A DNA stretch of 64,000 bases from Fredinandcohnia aciditolerans. Lineage in GTDB: Bacteria; Bacillota; Bacilli; Bacillales; Bacillaceae_L. The notes beneath the pieces were generated by a model that saw nothing but the letters and a program-made list of their open reading frames with translations, made no database searches and was not told the DNA's origin. The first letter of the stretch is position 1; every line of letters begins with the position of its first letter. The DNA is taken from assembly GCA_003640645.1 (NCBI GenBank), contig QGHH01000002.1:174180-238179 (forward strand). The letters run 5' to 3'. Both the position numbers and the translations under genes were made by a program. Of the stretch, positions 1-8,815 are shown in pieces.

Positions 1-1
1 A

Positions 2-358
2 TTAGTTTATGCGTCCAATCAATCGGAATTGGTCGCTAAGACGAAGGAAATTGGAAAGGCAAAAGGCTTCAGTAATGAAGAGATTTCTAGAGTTGTTTCC
101 AATTCCCTTGCCGATGTAGTGGCATCTGTAGTCAAGCAGACAGGTGTCGAGCGTATTTTATTAGCAGGTGGTGAAACCTCAGCATCTATTTGTCAGAAAT
201 TAGGTATTAAGGGCTTGCGAGTACATGAGGAAATTGAGCCGGGACTACCTTCTTGTATTAGTATTGAGAAGCCCCATTACGTACTCGTATTAAAATCAGG
301 AAGCTTCGGCGGAGTGGACTTTTTTGAAAAGGCTTTAAACCACTTGAAAGAATGTTAA
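2..358 (+). CDS. Four-carbon acid sugar kinase (DUF1537/OtnK family), C-terminal part only
   Basis: The reading frame is open from the first bases of the window, so the gene begins upstream and about 118 C-terminal codons are visible. The segment carries the nucleotide-binding C-terminal domain of the DUF1537 family: LLAGGETSASIC, the LGIKGLRV stretch, EIEPGLPSC and LVLKSGSFGG, all hallmarks of OtnK-type kinases that phosphorylate acid sugars such as 3-oxo-tetronates. A TTG at 29 is in frame but lies inside the domain and is not a real start. The SIS protein follows 30 bp later, so the gene probably belongs to the same operon. The family is clear; the exact substrate is not readable. Confidence 0.85.
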   Translation, partial: LVYASNQSELVAKTKEIGKAKGFSNEEISRVVSNSLADVVASVVKQTGVERILLAGGETSASICQKLGIKGLRVHEEIEPGLPSCISIEKPHYVLVLKSGSFGGVDFFEKALNHLKEC

Positions 359-388
359 TCTCAAATTGAAAGAAATGAGGCTGTTACG

Positions 389-1018
389 ATGACGAAACAT
401 TATTTAGAGCAACTGGTAAATCATTATCCTGAATTAGATTCCTGTATTCATGATGTCGAAAAGGCATACGAAACAATTAAAGCTAGCTATGAAAATAACG
501 GAAAACTACTACTAGCTGGTAATGGTGGTAGTGCAGCTGATTGTGAACATATTGTTGGGGAATTAATGAAAGGATTTGTGTCTTCGAGAAAATTACCAGA
601 AGAGGAACTTGAGCGTTTATACGAAGCCGGGGATGATGGGTCAATTGGAATGCACTTACAAGGAGCATTGCCAGCAATTTCCCTCGTAAGCCATTCAGCA
701 TTAATGACTGCTTTTTCGAATGACGTTGCACCAGAGCTAGTATTTGCACAGCAAGTGTATGGCTATGGAAAAGAGAATGATATATTTCTAGGGATCAGTA
801 CTTCTGGAAACTCAAAAAATATTATTCAAGCGGCAATTGTTGCAAAAGCAAAGGGATTAAAAACGATTTGTTTAACTGGAAAATCTGGAGGGCAATTAAA
901 AGATATTTGCGATGTAACGATCCAAGTTCCTTATGAGGAAACCTATCGAATTCAAGAGCGTCATTTACCTGTTTACCATACGCTTTGTTTAATGTTAGAG
1001 GAGGAATTTTTCGGATGA
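389..1018 (+). CDS. SIS-domain phosphosugar isomerase, GmhA-like
   Basis: This 209-residue protein is a single SIS domain. LLAGNGGSAADCEH near residues 41-54 is the phosphosugar-binding loop of sedoheptulose-7-phosphate isomerase (GmhA), and GISTSGNSKNI plus LTGKSGG further on are the other two SIS loops. RIQERHLPVYH near the end matches the GmhA active-site helix. It likely isomerises a phosphorylated sugar in the cytosol. It sits between an acid-sugar kinase and a ROK kinase, and its stop overlaps the start of the ROK gene (ATGA). That context makes a catabolic role more likely than lipopolysaccharide heptose synthesis, which a Bacillaceae would not need. The substrate is unknown. Confidence 0.85.
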   Translation: MTKHYLEQLVNHYPELDSCIHDVEKAYETIKASYENNGKLLLAGNGGSAADCEHIVGELMKGFVSSRKLPEEELERLYEAGDDGSIGMHLQGALPAISLVSHSALMTAFSNDVAPELVFAQQVYGYGKENDIFLGISTSGNSKNIIQAAIVAKAKGLKTICLTGKSGGQLKDICDVTIQVPYEETYRIQERHLPVYHTLCLMLEEEFFG

Positions 1019-1989
1019 AAAAGGTACTAGCTGGGTTTGATATCGGTGGAACAAAATGTGCTGTCGTATTAGGTGAAGAAGGACAAGACCAAACCATCCA
1101 ATTGTTGAAACGTCGTTCATTCCCAACTCCTACCAATCCTCATGATGCAATCAATAAATTAATGAACGAGTTATCATCCATGATCGAAGAGGAGAATGTG
1201 TCACTAGAAGCAATCGGAATTAGTTGTGGTGGTCCTTTAGATAGTAAAAGGGGTCTTATTCTTTCCCCTCCAAACCTCCCCAATTGGGATCGGATCGATA
1301 TTTTTACGCCTATTAAGGAGACGTTCAATGTACCTGTTGCCATGCAGAATGATGCAAACGCATGTGCATTAGCTGAATGGCAGTGGGGAGCAGGAGTAGG
1401 GTGTCAAAATATCATATTTTTAACATTTGGAACAGGAATGGGTGCAGGCCTCATTTTAAATGGTCAGTTGTATTCAGGAACGAATGATATGGCTGGTGAA
1501 GTTGGCCATATTCGATTAGAGGATGACGGTCCGGTTGGCTATGGAAAAACAGGTTCCTTCGAAGGCTTTTGTAGTGGAGGGGGAATTGCACGTCTTTCAC
1601 AAACGAAGGTTAAGGAATATTTGGAAGCTGGGAATACAACAATCATTTGTTCAGATGTAAATAACCTTGAAAAAGTAACGGCAAAATCAGTTGCAGAAGC
1701 GGCTTTCAAGGGGGATGAACTCGCCCTGGAGATTTATCAAAGCGTCGGCAAAAAACTAGGAAAAGGTATTAGTATTTTGTTAGATATATTGAATCCCGAA
1801 AAAGTGATTATTGGAAGTATTTATGCCCGACAGGAGGGGCTGTTGAGGGATTATATGTTAACCGAAATAAAAAAAGAAGCATTGCCACATACTGTTCAGG
1901 CATGTTCCATTGAAGCAGCAAAACTTCAGGAAACAGTGGGGGATTTAGCTTCCCTGTCAGTCGCAAAATATGCTGTAAATGGGAAATGA
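1015..1989 (+). CDS. ROK family sugar kinase without the usual zinc cysteines
   Basis: ROK-family ATP-dependent sugar kinase of 324 residues. DIGGTK at residues 9-14 is the phosphate-1 loop, QNDANACALAEW holds the catalytic aspartate, and TFGTGMGAGLI is the second phosphate loop. The start is ATG 1015, preceded by GAGG at about 1001 and overlapping the upstream stop; a TTG at 985 lies upstream of that ribosome site. In most ROK glucokinases a CxCGxxGCxE zinc motif follows the GH(I/V) motif; here the region reads GPVGYGKTGSFEGFC, keeping the glycine and glutamate framework but lacking the paired cysteines, so zinc binding is doubtful. It probably phosphorylates a hexose or amino sugar in this operon. 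Confidence 0.85.
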   Translation: MKKVLAGFDIGGTKCAVVLGEEGQDQTIQLLKRRSFPTPTNPHDAINKLMNELSSMIEEENVSLEAIGISCGGPLDSKRGLILSPPNLPNWDRIDIFTPIKETFNVPVAMQNDANACALAEWQWGAGVGCQNIIFLTFGTGMGAGLILNGQLYSGTNDMAGEVGHIRLEDDGPVGYGKTGSFEGFCSGGGIARLSQTKVKEYLEAGNTTIICSDVNNLEKVTAKSVAEAAFKGDELALEIYQSVGKKLGKGISILLDILNPEKVIIGSIYARQEGLLRDYMLTEIKKEALPHTVQACSIEAAKLQETVGDLASLSVAKYAVNGK

Positions 1990-2075
1990 ACAAGTGATGA
2001 TGTTTCCTTCTAGTTATAGCGTAAAGGGAATTGGGATTTGAGAAAGTGTACCCCGTGGACAAGTTGATGAATCAT

Positions 2076-2103
2076 GGGAGGGAGATCTCCTCCCCCCTTT
2101 TTT
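2076..2103 (+). terminator. Rho-independent terminator after the ROK gene
   Basis: A GC-rich inverted repeat (GGGAGGGAGA against TCTCCTCCC with one bulged G) is followed by CCC and a run of six T. It lies 87 bp after the ROK stop and would close the kinase/isomerase operon before the dehydrogenase gene. Confidence 0.6.
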
Positions 2104-2253
2104 ATCTTCTTTCAGTGCATCATCCCTATTGCTCTAGTGTTATCTGTTCCAACAATGTTGAATGAATATTCTTGCAGGACAATATATTTTAGAAAGGTTT
2201 GCTTGCAAGTACCTTAAGGAAATAACCATTAAACTTAGAAAGGAAGATAATCT

Positions 2254-3294
2254 ATGAAAAAACTGAAAGTAGGGATTATTGGGAGCGGGGGCATTGCCCA
2301 ATCGCAGCATATTCCGAACTATTTAAAATGCTCGGATGATGTAGAAATTGTTGGGGTTTGCGATATCAACATTGAAAAGGCAAAAGAATGTGCAGAAAAA
2401 TGGGGAATTCCAAACTATTACAGTGATTACGAAACAATGCTTAGTGAGCTAGAGATAGATGCAGTTAGTGTTTGCACACCTAACAAATTCCATGCTGAGA
2501 TTACAAAAGCGGTATTAAAGGCCGGGTGCCATGTAATATGTGAAAAGCCTCCTGCAATCAGTGTTCAAGAAGCGGAGGAAATGGCTCAAACAGCTAAAGA
2601 AGCAAATAAGTTTCTAACCTTTGGCTTCCATTTTAGACACTCCCCTGAAGTTGGCCTTTTAAAGGAGTATATCGATAATAATGAATTTGGATCCATCTAT
2701 GCCGCTCGGGCAACGGCGATGCGAAGAAGAGGAATCCCAGGGTGGGGAGTTTTCACTAATAAAGAGCTGCAGGGCGGAGGGGCTCTCATTGATATTGGTG
2801 TACATATGCTTGATACAGCTCTTTATTTAATGGGATACCCAGAACCAGATACGGTTTTAGGAGTTACCTATCAAAAAATAGGAAATAAAAAAGGTATCGG
2901 GCTAATGGGAGATTGGGATTGGGAAAACTTCTCGGTTGAAGATTTTAGCCGTGGATTGATTGTTTTTAAAAATGGCTCTTCAATCTCATTGGATGCCGCC
3001 TTTGCAGCGAATGTTGAAAAGGATGACGTTATGCAAGTTTCGATTATGGGGGATAAGGGTGGAGCAGATGTATTTCCAGTGAAAATCTTCCAAGAGAAAT
3101 ATAACTCGTTACTTGATACTACACCAGCATACATGCCAAAAACAGATTACCATGAAACACAATTTAGAAGATTTGTAGATAGCTGTATCCATGGCATTGA
3201 GCCAATTAGTAAACCGGAAGAAGCAGTGATCCTTCAAAAAATAATAAACGGATTATACGAATCAGCCTCAACCGGAGAAGCTGTAAAGATTTAG
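2254..3294 (+). CDS. Gfo/Idh/MocA family NAD(P)-dependent sugar dehydrogenase (1 of 3)
   Basis: A 346-residue oxidoreductase. VGIIGSGGIA at residues 6-15 is the Rossmann dinucleotide loop, CEKPPA near residue 98 carries the catalytic lysine of the family, and the GGGALIDIGVHMLDTAL segment is the typical C-terminal active-site helix with its histidine. Family members oxidise a hydroxyl, often C3, of a sugar, inositol or glycoside. It has its own ribosome site (AGAAAGG) and follows a terminator, so it is a separate unit. Its TAG stop overlaps the first base of a two-hairpin repeat. A sugar isomerase/epimerase gene lies convergent just downstream. Substrate unknown. Confidence 0.88.
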   Translation: MKKLKVGIIGSGGIAQSQHIPNYLKCSDDVEIVGVCDINIEKAKECAEKWGIPNYYSDYETMLSELEIDAVSVCTPNKFHAEITKAVLKAGCHVICEKPPAISVQEAEEMAQTAKEANKFLTFGFHFRHSPEVGLLKEYIDNNEFGSIYAARATAMRRRGIPGWGVFTNKELQGGGALIDIGVHMLDTALYLMGYPEPDTVLGVTYQKIGNKKGIGLMGDWDWENFSVEDFSRGLIVFKNGSSISLDAAFAANVEKDDVMQVSIMGDKGGADVFPVKIFQEKYNSLLDTTPAYMPKTDYHETQFRRFVDSCIHGIEPISKPEEAVILQKIINGLYESASTGEAVKI

Positions 3295-3361
3295 GGACAA
3301 AGGGACAGGTCCCTTGTCCCAGAAAGAATATGGTGGGTCAAGGGACCTGTCCTTAGTTGTC
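3294..3361 (+). repeat. Two-hairpin dispersed repeat, copy 1 (full length)
   Basis: First of nine related copies in the window. Hairpin I pairs GGGACAAAGGGAC with GTCCCTTGTCCC; after an AT-rich spacer containing AATATGGTGGG comes hairpin II built on GGTCAAGGGACC. It starts at the last base of the dehydrogenase stop codon and fills the whole gap to the convergent gene at 3362, where it could act as a bidirectional terminator. Confidence 0.85.
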
Positions 3362-4330
3362 CTAAGCCCACCACATTTGGGAGCTAGGTTGTTCAATGAG
3401 TACAGTTTTTAAATTAGATACAGCACGTTTAAAACCTTCTTCAATCGACATAATTGGGTCTTCGTGTTCGATGCTGACCACATAGTCATAGCCATATGTA
3501 CGAAGTGCGCTCATCATATCAGACCATTCGCTAAGGCTATGGGCACAGCCGACTGAACGGAAGGTCCAAGCACGCGTACGTACATCGCCATATGGTTGCA
3601 TATCTGTTAAACCGTACATATTAACATTGTCTTGATCAATATAAGTGTCTTTTGCATGGAAATGGTGGATTGCGTTTTCCTTTGCAAGAATTTTAATTGC
3701 GGCTACTGGATCAATACCTTGCCACCATAAATGGCTTGGATCTAAATTCGCACCAATTGCGTCACATGTTTCTTTACGTAATTTCAACAATGTGTAAGGG
3801 GTATGGACTAAAAAGCCACCATGGAGTTCAAGGCCAATTTTTACTTGATGCTCTTGAGCAAATTGTCCAACTTCCTTCCAATATGGGATGAGCTTTTCTT
3901 CCCATTGCCACTTCAACACATCGCTATATTCATTTGGCCATGCAACTACAGGCCAATTTGGGTATTTGGCTCCCTCATGGTCCCCAGCCGTACCGGAAAA
4001 ACAGTTGACGACAGGCACATTCATAAGGGAAGCTAACTTAATTGTTTTTAATAGCGTTTCATGGCAGCGATTCGCAAATTCTTTATCAGGTGAAATCGGG
4101 TTACCGTGACAACTGAATGCACTAATTGTTAATCCACGATCCTGCACCTTCTTCAAGTACTCACTTCTTGCCGTTTCACTTTCTAATAATCCCTCTAAAT
4201 CACAATGTTTGTTCCCTGGGTAGCCGCCAGTCCCAATCTCAACAGCATGAAGTCCAGCTTCTTTTACAGTATCCAACATTTCTTCAAAGGATTGATCTGC
4301 GAATAATACGGTAAATACACCAAGTTTCAT
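3362..4330 (-). CDS. Sugar phosphate isomerase/epimerase, AP-endonuclease-2 TIM barrel (1 of 3)
   Basis: A 322-residue TIM-barrel protein of the xylose-isomerase-like / AP endonuclease family 2 superfamily. Metal-ligand segments are visible: GLELHGGF (glutamate), NLDPSHLWW (aspartate and histidine), HFHAKDT (histidine) and SIEHED (C-terminal glutamate). The ATG at 4330 has GGAGGAAG upstream. Members include IolE, IolI, YcjR and the 3-keto-glycoside lyases; they act on keto-sugars produced by Gfo/Idh/MocA dehydrogenases, and such a dehydrogenase is the convergent neighbour. The reaction cannot be fixed from sequence alone. Confidence 0.85.
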   Translation of the reverse strand: MKLGVFTVLFADQSFEEMLDTVKEAGLHAVEIGTGGYPGNKHCDLEGLLESETARSEYLKKVQDRGLTISAFSCHGNPISPDKEFANRCHETLLKTIKLASLMNVPVVNCFSGTAGDHEGAKYPNWPVVAWPNEYSDVLKWQWEEKLIPYWKEVGQFAQEHQVKIGLELHGGFLVHTPYTLLKLRKETCDAIGANLDPSHLWWQGIDPVAAIKILAKENAIHHFHAKDTYIDQDNVNMYGLTDMQPYGDVRTRAWTFRSVGCAHSLSEWSDMMSALRTYGYDYVVSIEHEDPIMSIEEGFKRAVSNLKTVLIEQPSSQMWWA

Positions 4331-4351
4331 AGCAAACTTCCTCCACTTCTT

Positions 4352-4456
4352 TAGATTTAGATTTAATCAATTGCATGATTCCATCTTAGCTTATCTCTAG
4401 GTGGAAAAATATAGATAATCTCATTAAAAACATCTACTATTTTGCTAGATTTAGAT
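4352..4456. promoter_or_regulatory. Direct repeats TAGATTTAGAT upstream of the isomerase gene
   Basis: The 11-mer TAGATTTAGAT occurs at 4352-4362 and again at 4446-4456, both in the gap upstream of the minus-strand isomerase. Identical direct repeats fit activator half-sites, perhaps for the AraC protein encoded next door, but the sequence is AT-rich and chance cannot be excluded. Confidence 0.25.
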
Positions 4457-4457
4457 G

Positions 4458-4504
4458 GATCGAAAAACAAAACGAAAGGGTGAACAAACACTTAGAATCA
4501 CCCT
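4458..4504 (-). terminator. Terminator downstream of the AraC-type regulator
   Basis: AGGGTGA at 4477-4483 pairs with TCACCCT at 4498-4504. Read on the minus strand the stem is followed by a T-rich tract (TTTCGTTTTGTTTTT). It lies about 30 bp beyond the stop of the regulator gene. Confidence 0.6.
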
Positions 4505-4535
4505 CGATTTTAGAGTGCCTTACCTCTTGATGTAA

Positions 4536-5333
4536 TCAAACTTTGGAGAAATAATCAGTTGGAGAGGTGCCATATTTTCTTTTGAATATCCGATGAAAGT
4601 AGTTATAACTCCCGAATCCGGATAATTCAGCAATTTGCGCTAAGGTCATATCGCTATTTTGAATCAATTTGGTTGCGGTATTTAGTCTGATTTCCATTGC
4701 ATATTCAATGATTGTTTTCCCGAATTGTTCTTTGAAAAGGTGTGAAGCACGAGAGACACTAAAGCTAACATGATTGGCTACATCTTCAACTTTAAATGGC
4801 TGGTTCGCATGCTCTTCAATATAGCTTTTCATCGCTTGTACGGGAAGTGTTAGCTGATTACTGAATAGATCTGTATCTTTTATCAAAATATCAATCGATA
4901 AGCACTGGGCTCGTAGCAGATAATCAAGCAATTCTTCGTTTTTTTCATAGATTCGTCGCTTTTCAATATTCATTTGTCGCCAAAGCAAAAGAAACTTTTG
5001 GGTATTATGTATATGAACGATCGTCGGTCTTTTTCTTCTTTCCCACCACTCATCTAACCACGGCCCTCTGCACATAATGAAATAATCTCCGCTACCGATA
5101 GATGTGATTCCTGATTGGTTCGCCACCTCATCGATGAGGATTTCACAGGAATCTCCGGGTTTACATAGCAACAAGTCCCCTGGCGCTAATTCAACAGTCT
5201 CCTGGTTAATCTTTGCCAAACTATGTCCTTCGGTTTGCAAACGAAAAAAATAGCTCTCTAGTCCATTTCTCCAGTTAAAGTGTTTCCTCTCTGTATGGTA
5301 TGAATACTCACAAAGAATCAGTTCATTTTTCAT
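4536..5333 (-). CDS. AraC family transcriptional regulator
   Basis: A 265-residue protein with an N-terminal cupin-like sensor (LAPGDLLLCKPGD near residues 47-59) and a C-terminal AraC double helix-turn-helix from about residue 165. VEDVANHVSFSVSRASHLFK is the first helix-turn-helix and LAQIAELSGFGSYNYFHRIF the second, with the usual ending RKYGTSPTDY. It is divergent from the family 3 glycoside hydrolase gene at 5510, and two direct repeats resembling AraC half-sites lie between them, so it is probably the activator of that gene in response to a sugar ligand. Confidence 0.9.
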   Translation of the reverse strand: MKNELILCEYSYHTERKHFNWRNGLESYFFRLQTEGHSLAKINQETVELAPGDLLLCKPGDSCEILIDEVANQSGITSIGSGDYFIMCRGPWLDEWWERRKRPTIVHIHNTQKFLLLWRQMNIEKRRIYEKNEELLDYLLRAQCLSIDILIKDTDLFSNQLTLPVQAMKSYIEEHANQPFKVEDVANHVSFSVSRASHLFKEQFGKTIIEYAMEIRLNTATKLIQNSDMTLAQIAELSGFGSYNYFHRIFKRKYGTSPTDYFSKV

Positions 5334-5349
5334 TCAATCACCAGACTCC

Positions 5350-5428
5350 TAGCAGAATTGTATATAACAATTATACTCATTGTGACTAGTAACTTAAAGA
5401 ATATAATTCATATTATTAGCAGAATCGT
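5350..5428. promoter_or_regulatory. Candidate AraC direct-repeat operators (TAGCAGAATYGT)
   Basis: TAGCAGAATTGT at 5350-5361 and TAGCAGAATCGT at 5417-5428 differ at one position. Both lie in the divergent region between the AraC-type regulator and the family 3 hydrolase. The second copy ends 14 bp before the candidate -35 box of the hydrolase promoter, where AraC-family activators usually bind. Confidence 0.5.
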
Positions 5429-5442
5429 TCATGGGCTAATTC

Positions 5443-5472
5443 GTGACATTTTATTAAAATGAAAGGTATAAA
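5443..5472 (+). promoter_or_regulatory. Candidate promoter of the family 3 glycoside hydrolase
   Basis: GTGACA at 5443-5448 and TATAAA at 5467-5472 are separated by 18 bp. The poor -35 and nearby direct repeat suit an activator-dependent promoter. Confidence 0.45.
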
Positions 5473-5509
5473 CAATGACACAACATCGGACTAACTGGAG
5501 GTTATCATA

Positions 5510-7684
5510 ATGGAAAAAATTCCAGCCTATAAAAATGAGAATTTGAGTTTTGAGGAGCGTGCGAAGGATCTTGTTTCAAGAATGACGATAAGAGAAAAAG
5601 CTTCGCAAATGATACATAAATCATGTGCCGTTCCTAGATTAGGAATTCCGTCTTACAATTGGTGGAATGAGAGTCTTCATGGAGTCGCGAGAGCTGGTGT
5701 TTCAACGATGTTTCCGCAAGCGATTGGAATGGCTGCAACATTTGATGAAACATTATTGCATAAGGTGGCAGATATCATTGCTACGGAGGGAAGAGCGAAA
5801 CACCATGAATTTGCCCGGAAAAATGATCGTGGTATATATAAAGGACTAACGTTTTGGGCACCTAATATTAATATATTTAGAGACCCAAGATGGGGACGGG
5901 GTCACGAGACTTATGGAGAAGATCCATATTTATCTGGAAGACTTGGCGTTTCCTATATTAAAGGACTACAAGGGGACGACCCGAAATATATGAAAGGGGC
6001 TGCTTGTGCGAAACACTTTGCCGTTCATAGTGGTCCAGAAGAAGAAAGACATTCATTCAATGCTGAAGTAAATAAGAAGGATTTATATGAAACTTACCTT
6101 CCTGCATTCAGAGATTGTGTAAAAGAGGGTAAAGTGGAATCCATTATGGGTGCTTACAATCGAGTAAACGGAGAACCTTGTTGTGGAAGTGAAACATTGC
6201 TCCAACAAATTCTTAGAGAAGAGTGGGGATTTGAGGGGCATGTTGTTTCGGATTGTTGGGCGATTGTCGATTTCCATGAAAGTCATGGTGTAACTAGCTC
6301 TCAATTAGAATCAGCCGCATACGCCCTTAATAACGGGTGTGATCTGAATTGCGGTTCGATGTACAAATACCTTGTTGAAGCATATGAGGAAGGGCTGATT
6401 TCCGAAGAAGCAATCGACCGTGCTGTAATAAGGTTGATGATGACTCGGTTTAAATTGGGTATGTTTGATGATCAGGCACATGTACCATACGCAAGTATTC
6501 CCTATGAAATGAATGATAGCCCTGAGCACAATGAATATGCATTAGAAGTTGCGAAAAAGAGTATGGTTCTCCTAAAAAATGATAATAAAATCCTTCCATT
6601 AAATAAGGATGAGATTAAGAATATTGCTGTGATTGGGCCGAATGCAGACAGCAGAGCAGCACTTGTTGGAAACTATGAAGGAACAGCATCTGAATACGTG
6701 ACCGTGTTAGAAGGGATTCGAGAAGCTACGAAAGGTAAAGCAAGAATCTTCTATGCGGAAGGCTGCGAACTTTATAACAAGAAAAAGAGTTCATTGGATC
6801 AACCGAAGGATAGAATTGCTGAAGCGATTTCAGCAGCCGAAAGATCTGATGTAGTAATCATGTGTTTAGGACTCGATGCAACAATAGAAGGCGAAGAAAT
6901 GCACGAATCCAATGCATTTGGAAGCGGTGATAAGAAGAATTTAAACCTGCCGGGGTTACAACAGGAATTGTTAGAGACTATCTATGAAACTGGTAAACCA
7001 GTTATTTTAGTGCATCTTTCAGGAAGTGCGATTGCATTAAACTGGGCTGATCAGCATGTGCCTGCCATTGTCCAAGCTTGGTACCCAGGGGCGCAAGGAG
7101 GAAGGGCTATTGCGTCTTTACTATTTGGTGAATACAGCCCGTCAGGAAAGCTGCCCGTTACTTTTTATAAGAGTAGTGAAGAGCTTCCTGATTTTAAAGA
7201 CTATTCGATGAGAAATCGGACTTATCGTTACATGCAGAATGATGCCTTATATCCATTTGGTTATGGGTTGAGCTATACTCAATTTTCCTATGATAAAAAG
7301 GAACTAGAAAAGTTTGAGATTACCCCAGGTGAAGACATAACATTTGAGATAACGGTTAAGAATACAGGATCAAGGGATTCAGAAGAAGTAGTACAAATGT
7401 ATGTGAAAGACATCGAATCTTCCATAGAAATACCAAAGTGGCAATTAAAAGGGTTTGAAAAGGTGTCTCTTGCAGCAGGAGAAGAAAAAGTTGTGAATAT
7501 GACACTTTCTCCAAGAGACATGGCGCTCATCAACGAACAAGGCGAGCGAATCTTAGAGCCTGGGGAATTTGAAGTGTATATCGGGGGAAGTCAGCCTGAT
7601 CTTAGAAGTTTAGCATTAACAGGAACAGACGTTGTAAAGTATGTCTTTGAGGTAACGGGACAAGTCACTAAATTAGACTATTAA
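5510..7684 (+). CDS. Glycoside hydrolase family 3 (beta-glucosidase / beta-xylosidase type)
   Basis: A 724-residue cytosolic enzyme without signal peptide. The N-terminal GH3 barrel contains WAPNINIFRDPRWGRGHETY and KHFAVHSGPEEERH, both substrate-binding motifs; VVSDCWAI holds the catalytic nucleophile, Asp248. The second GH3 alpha/beta domain starts around residue 350 (KSMVLLKND, with the GEEMHESNA loop), and a fibronectin-III-like domain ends the protein. The motif spacing resembles beta-xylosidase and beta-glucosidase members, which remove a terminal beta-linked sugar from short imported oligosaccharides. ATG 5510 follows GGAGG. It is monocistronic, ending at a hairpin terminator, and probably controlled by the divergent AraC protein. 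Confidence 0.92.
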   Translation: MEKIPAYKNENLSFEERAKDLVSRMTIREKASQMIHKSCAVPRLGIPSYNWWNESLHGVARAGVSTMFPQAIGMAATFDETLLHKVADIIATEGRAKHHEFARKNDRGIYKGLTFWAPNINIFRDPRWGRGHETYGEDPYLSGRLGVSYIKGLQGDDPKYMKGAACAKHFAVHSGPEEERHSFNAEVNKKDLYETYLPAFRDCVKEGKVESIMGAYNRVNGEPCCGSETLLQQILREEWGFEGHVVSDCWAIVDFHESHGVTSSQLESAAYALNNGCDLNCGSMYKYLVEAYEEGLISEEAIDRAVIRLMMTRFKLGMFDDQAHVPYASIPYEMNDSPEHNEYALEVAKKSMVLLKNDNKILPLNKDEIKNIAVIGPNADSRAALVGNYEGTASEYVTVLEGIREATKGKARIFYAEGCELYNKKKSSLDQPKDRIAEAISAAERSDVVIMCLGLDATIEGEEMHESNAFGSGDKKNLNLPGLQQELLETIYETGKPVILVHLSGSAIALNWADQHVPAIVQAWYPGAQGGRAIASLLFGEYSPSGKLPVTFYKSSEELPDFKDYSMRNRTYRYMQNDALYPFGYGLSYTQFSYDKKELEKFEITPGEDITFEITVKNTGSRDSEEVVQMYVKDIESSIEIPKWQLKGFEKVSLAAGEEKVVNMTLSPRDMALINEQGERILEPGEFEVYIGGSQPDLRSLALTGTDVVKYVFEVTGQVTKLDY

Positions 7685-7694
7685 CAATGAATAA

Positions 7695-7722
7695 CCCCTA
7701 CATAGCAAAAGCCATGTAGGGG
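7695..7722. terminator. Hairpin between convergent genes
   Basis: CCCCTACAT at 7695-7703 pairs perfectly with ATGTAGGGG at 7714-7722. It sits between the ends of the family 3 hydrolase and the DeoR regulator, but neither side has a strong T run, so it may work as a weak bidirectional terminator. Confidence 0.6.
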
Positions 7723-7735
7723 AATTTAATATACA

Positions 7736-8524
7736 TTAGCCTTCTTCATTTGTAGGAACAACGATTACTTCAATACCCGTCTTTTTAATGACATCTAATG
7801 CTTGTTTATCTGCAAGGTCACTCGTAATAAAAATATCAATATCATTAAAGTTACAAAATGTCGTGAGACCGGTCTTTTGTAATTTACTATGATCTGCAAG
7901 TACGACTCTTTTTTGTCCAGCAGAAACCATTGCTTTTTTCATCTCGGCTTCATACAAATCAGAGCTTGTAAATCCTTGTTTCAACGAAACCCCAGAAGCT
8001 CCTAGGAAAACATAATCTGCATTATATTTTTTAAGCTCTGCTTCAGCCTGAGGACCAACAGTACTTAATGAGTTTCTTCTTAGTTTTCCACCGAGTAAGT
8101 AGATGGATGCGGATTCACTTTTTGTGCATTGTTCAGCGATATTCATGGCGTTTGTTATGATCGTTAAGCGTTCTTTATCTGCTATTCCTGATGAGACATG
8201 CCATGTTGTTGTCCCTGCATCAAGAATAATCGTTTGTTCCGATTGAATGAGTTCAGCAGCCTTTTTACCGATTAAGGCCTTTTCATTATAGAAATGTTGC
8301 TGTCTTTCATGAATCGGCATCACGAGAGGATTTGACTGATATTTTTTTGCTAAAATGGCACCTCCATAATATTTTTCAAGGTACCCTTCATTTTCTAACT
8401 GATTTAAGTCACGCCGAATTGTTTCCTCCGAAACATTAAATTGATTCACAAGCTCGGCAACCTTTACAGAATTATTCTTAAACAATAATTCCTTTATTAT
8501 GTTTCTTCTTTCCGTTGCGATCAC
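7736..8524 (-). CDS. DeoR/GlpR family transcriptional regulator
   Basis: A 262-residue repressor. Residues 1-57 form a winged helix with the family signature VAELVNQFNVSEETIRRDLN; the remainder is the DeoR sensor domain, recognisable by ILDAGTTTWHV, LLGGKLRR and the VFLGASGVS segment, which binds a phosphorylated sugar. The start is GTG 8524 with GAGG upstream. It is divergent from the racemase/kinase/aldolase operon starting at 8816 and is the obvious candidate regulator of it. Members typically respond to a phosphosugar made by the controlled kinase. Confidence 0.9.
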   Translation of the reverse strand: MIATERRNIIKELLFKNNSVKVAELVNQFNVSEETIRRDLNQLENEGYLEKYYGGAILAKKYQSNPLVMPIHERQQHFYNEKALIGKKAAELIQSEQTIILDAGTTTWHVSSGIADKERLTIITNAMNIAEQCTKSESASIYLLGGKLRRNSLSTVGPQAEAELKKYNADYVFLGASGVSLKQGFTSSDLYEAEMKKAMVSAGQKRVVLADHSKLQKTGLTTFCNFNDIDIFITSDLADKQALDVIKKTGIEVIVVPTNEEG

Positions 8525-8704
8525 GGTTTAAACCTCATTTCTTAAGATGTTACAACCCAATATAATCATATAGTTCTTGGTTCATGTGTGTCTTTCTGTG
8601 GAGTTGGTTGGTTTTTAAAAGTAGTTAATCTGTTGCTTATATCATAAAACGAATACGAATATAATACAAGATAATATCCTTTATGAAAAGAATGAATGAA
8701 TCGG

Positions 8705-8733
8705 TTGACTGGCTAATCGTTTTCAGACATAAT
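8705..8733 (+). promoter_or_regulatory. Sigma-A type promoter of the racemase/kinase/aldolase operon
   Basis: TTGACT at 8705-8710 and CATAAT at 8728-8733 are separated by exactly 17 bp. The spacer includes a half-match to a catabolite-responsive element (ATCGTTTTCA), too weak to call on its own. Confidence 0.65.
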
Positions 8734-8815
8734 GAAATTAAAACCAACATAAAGATTCATAAATCCACAACAAACCAAATCCTTGTGTTTGTTTTTGAAA
8801 AGGGAGAGTGTACCT

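Noticed and set aside
8712-8725. Catabolite-responsive element within the promoter spacer before the racemase gene
   Set aside because: Only the right half matches the consensus; the first two bases and another conserved position differ.
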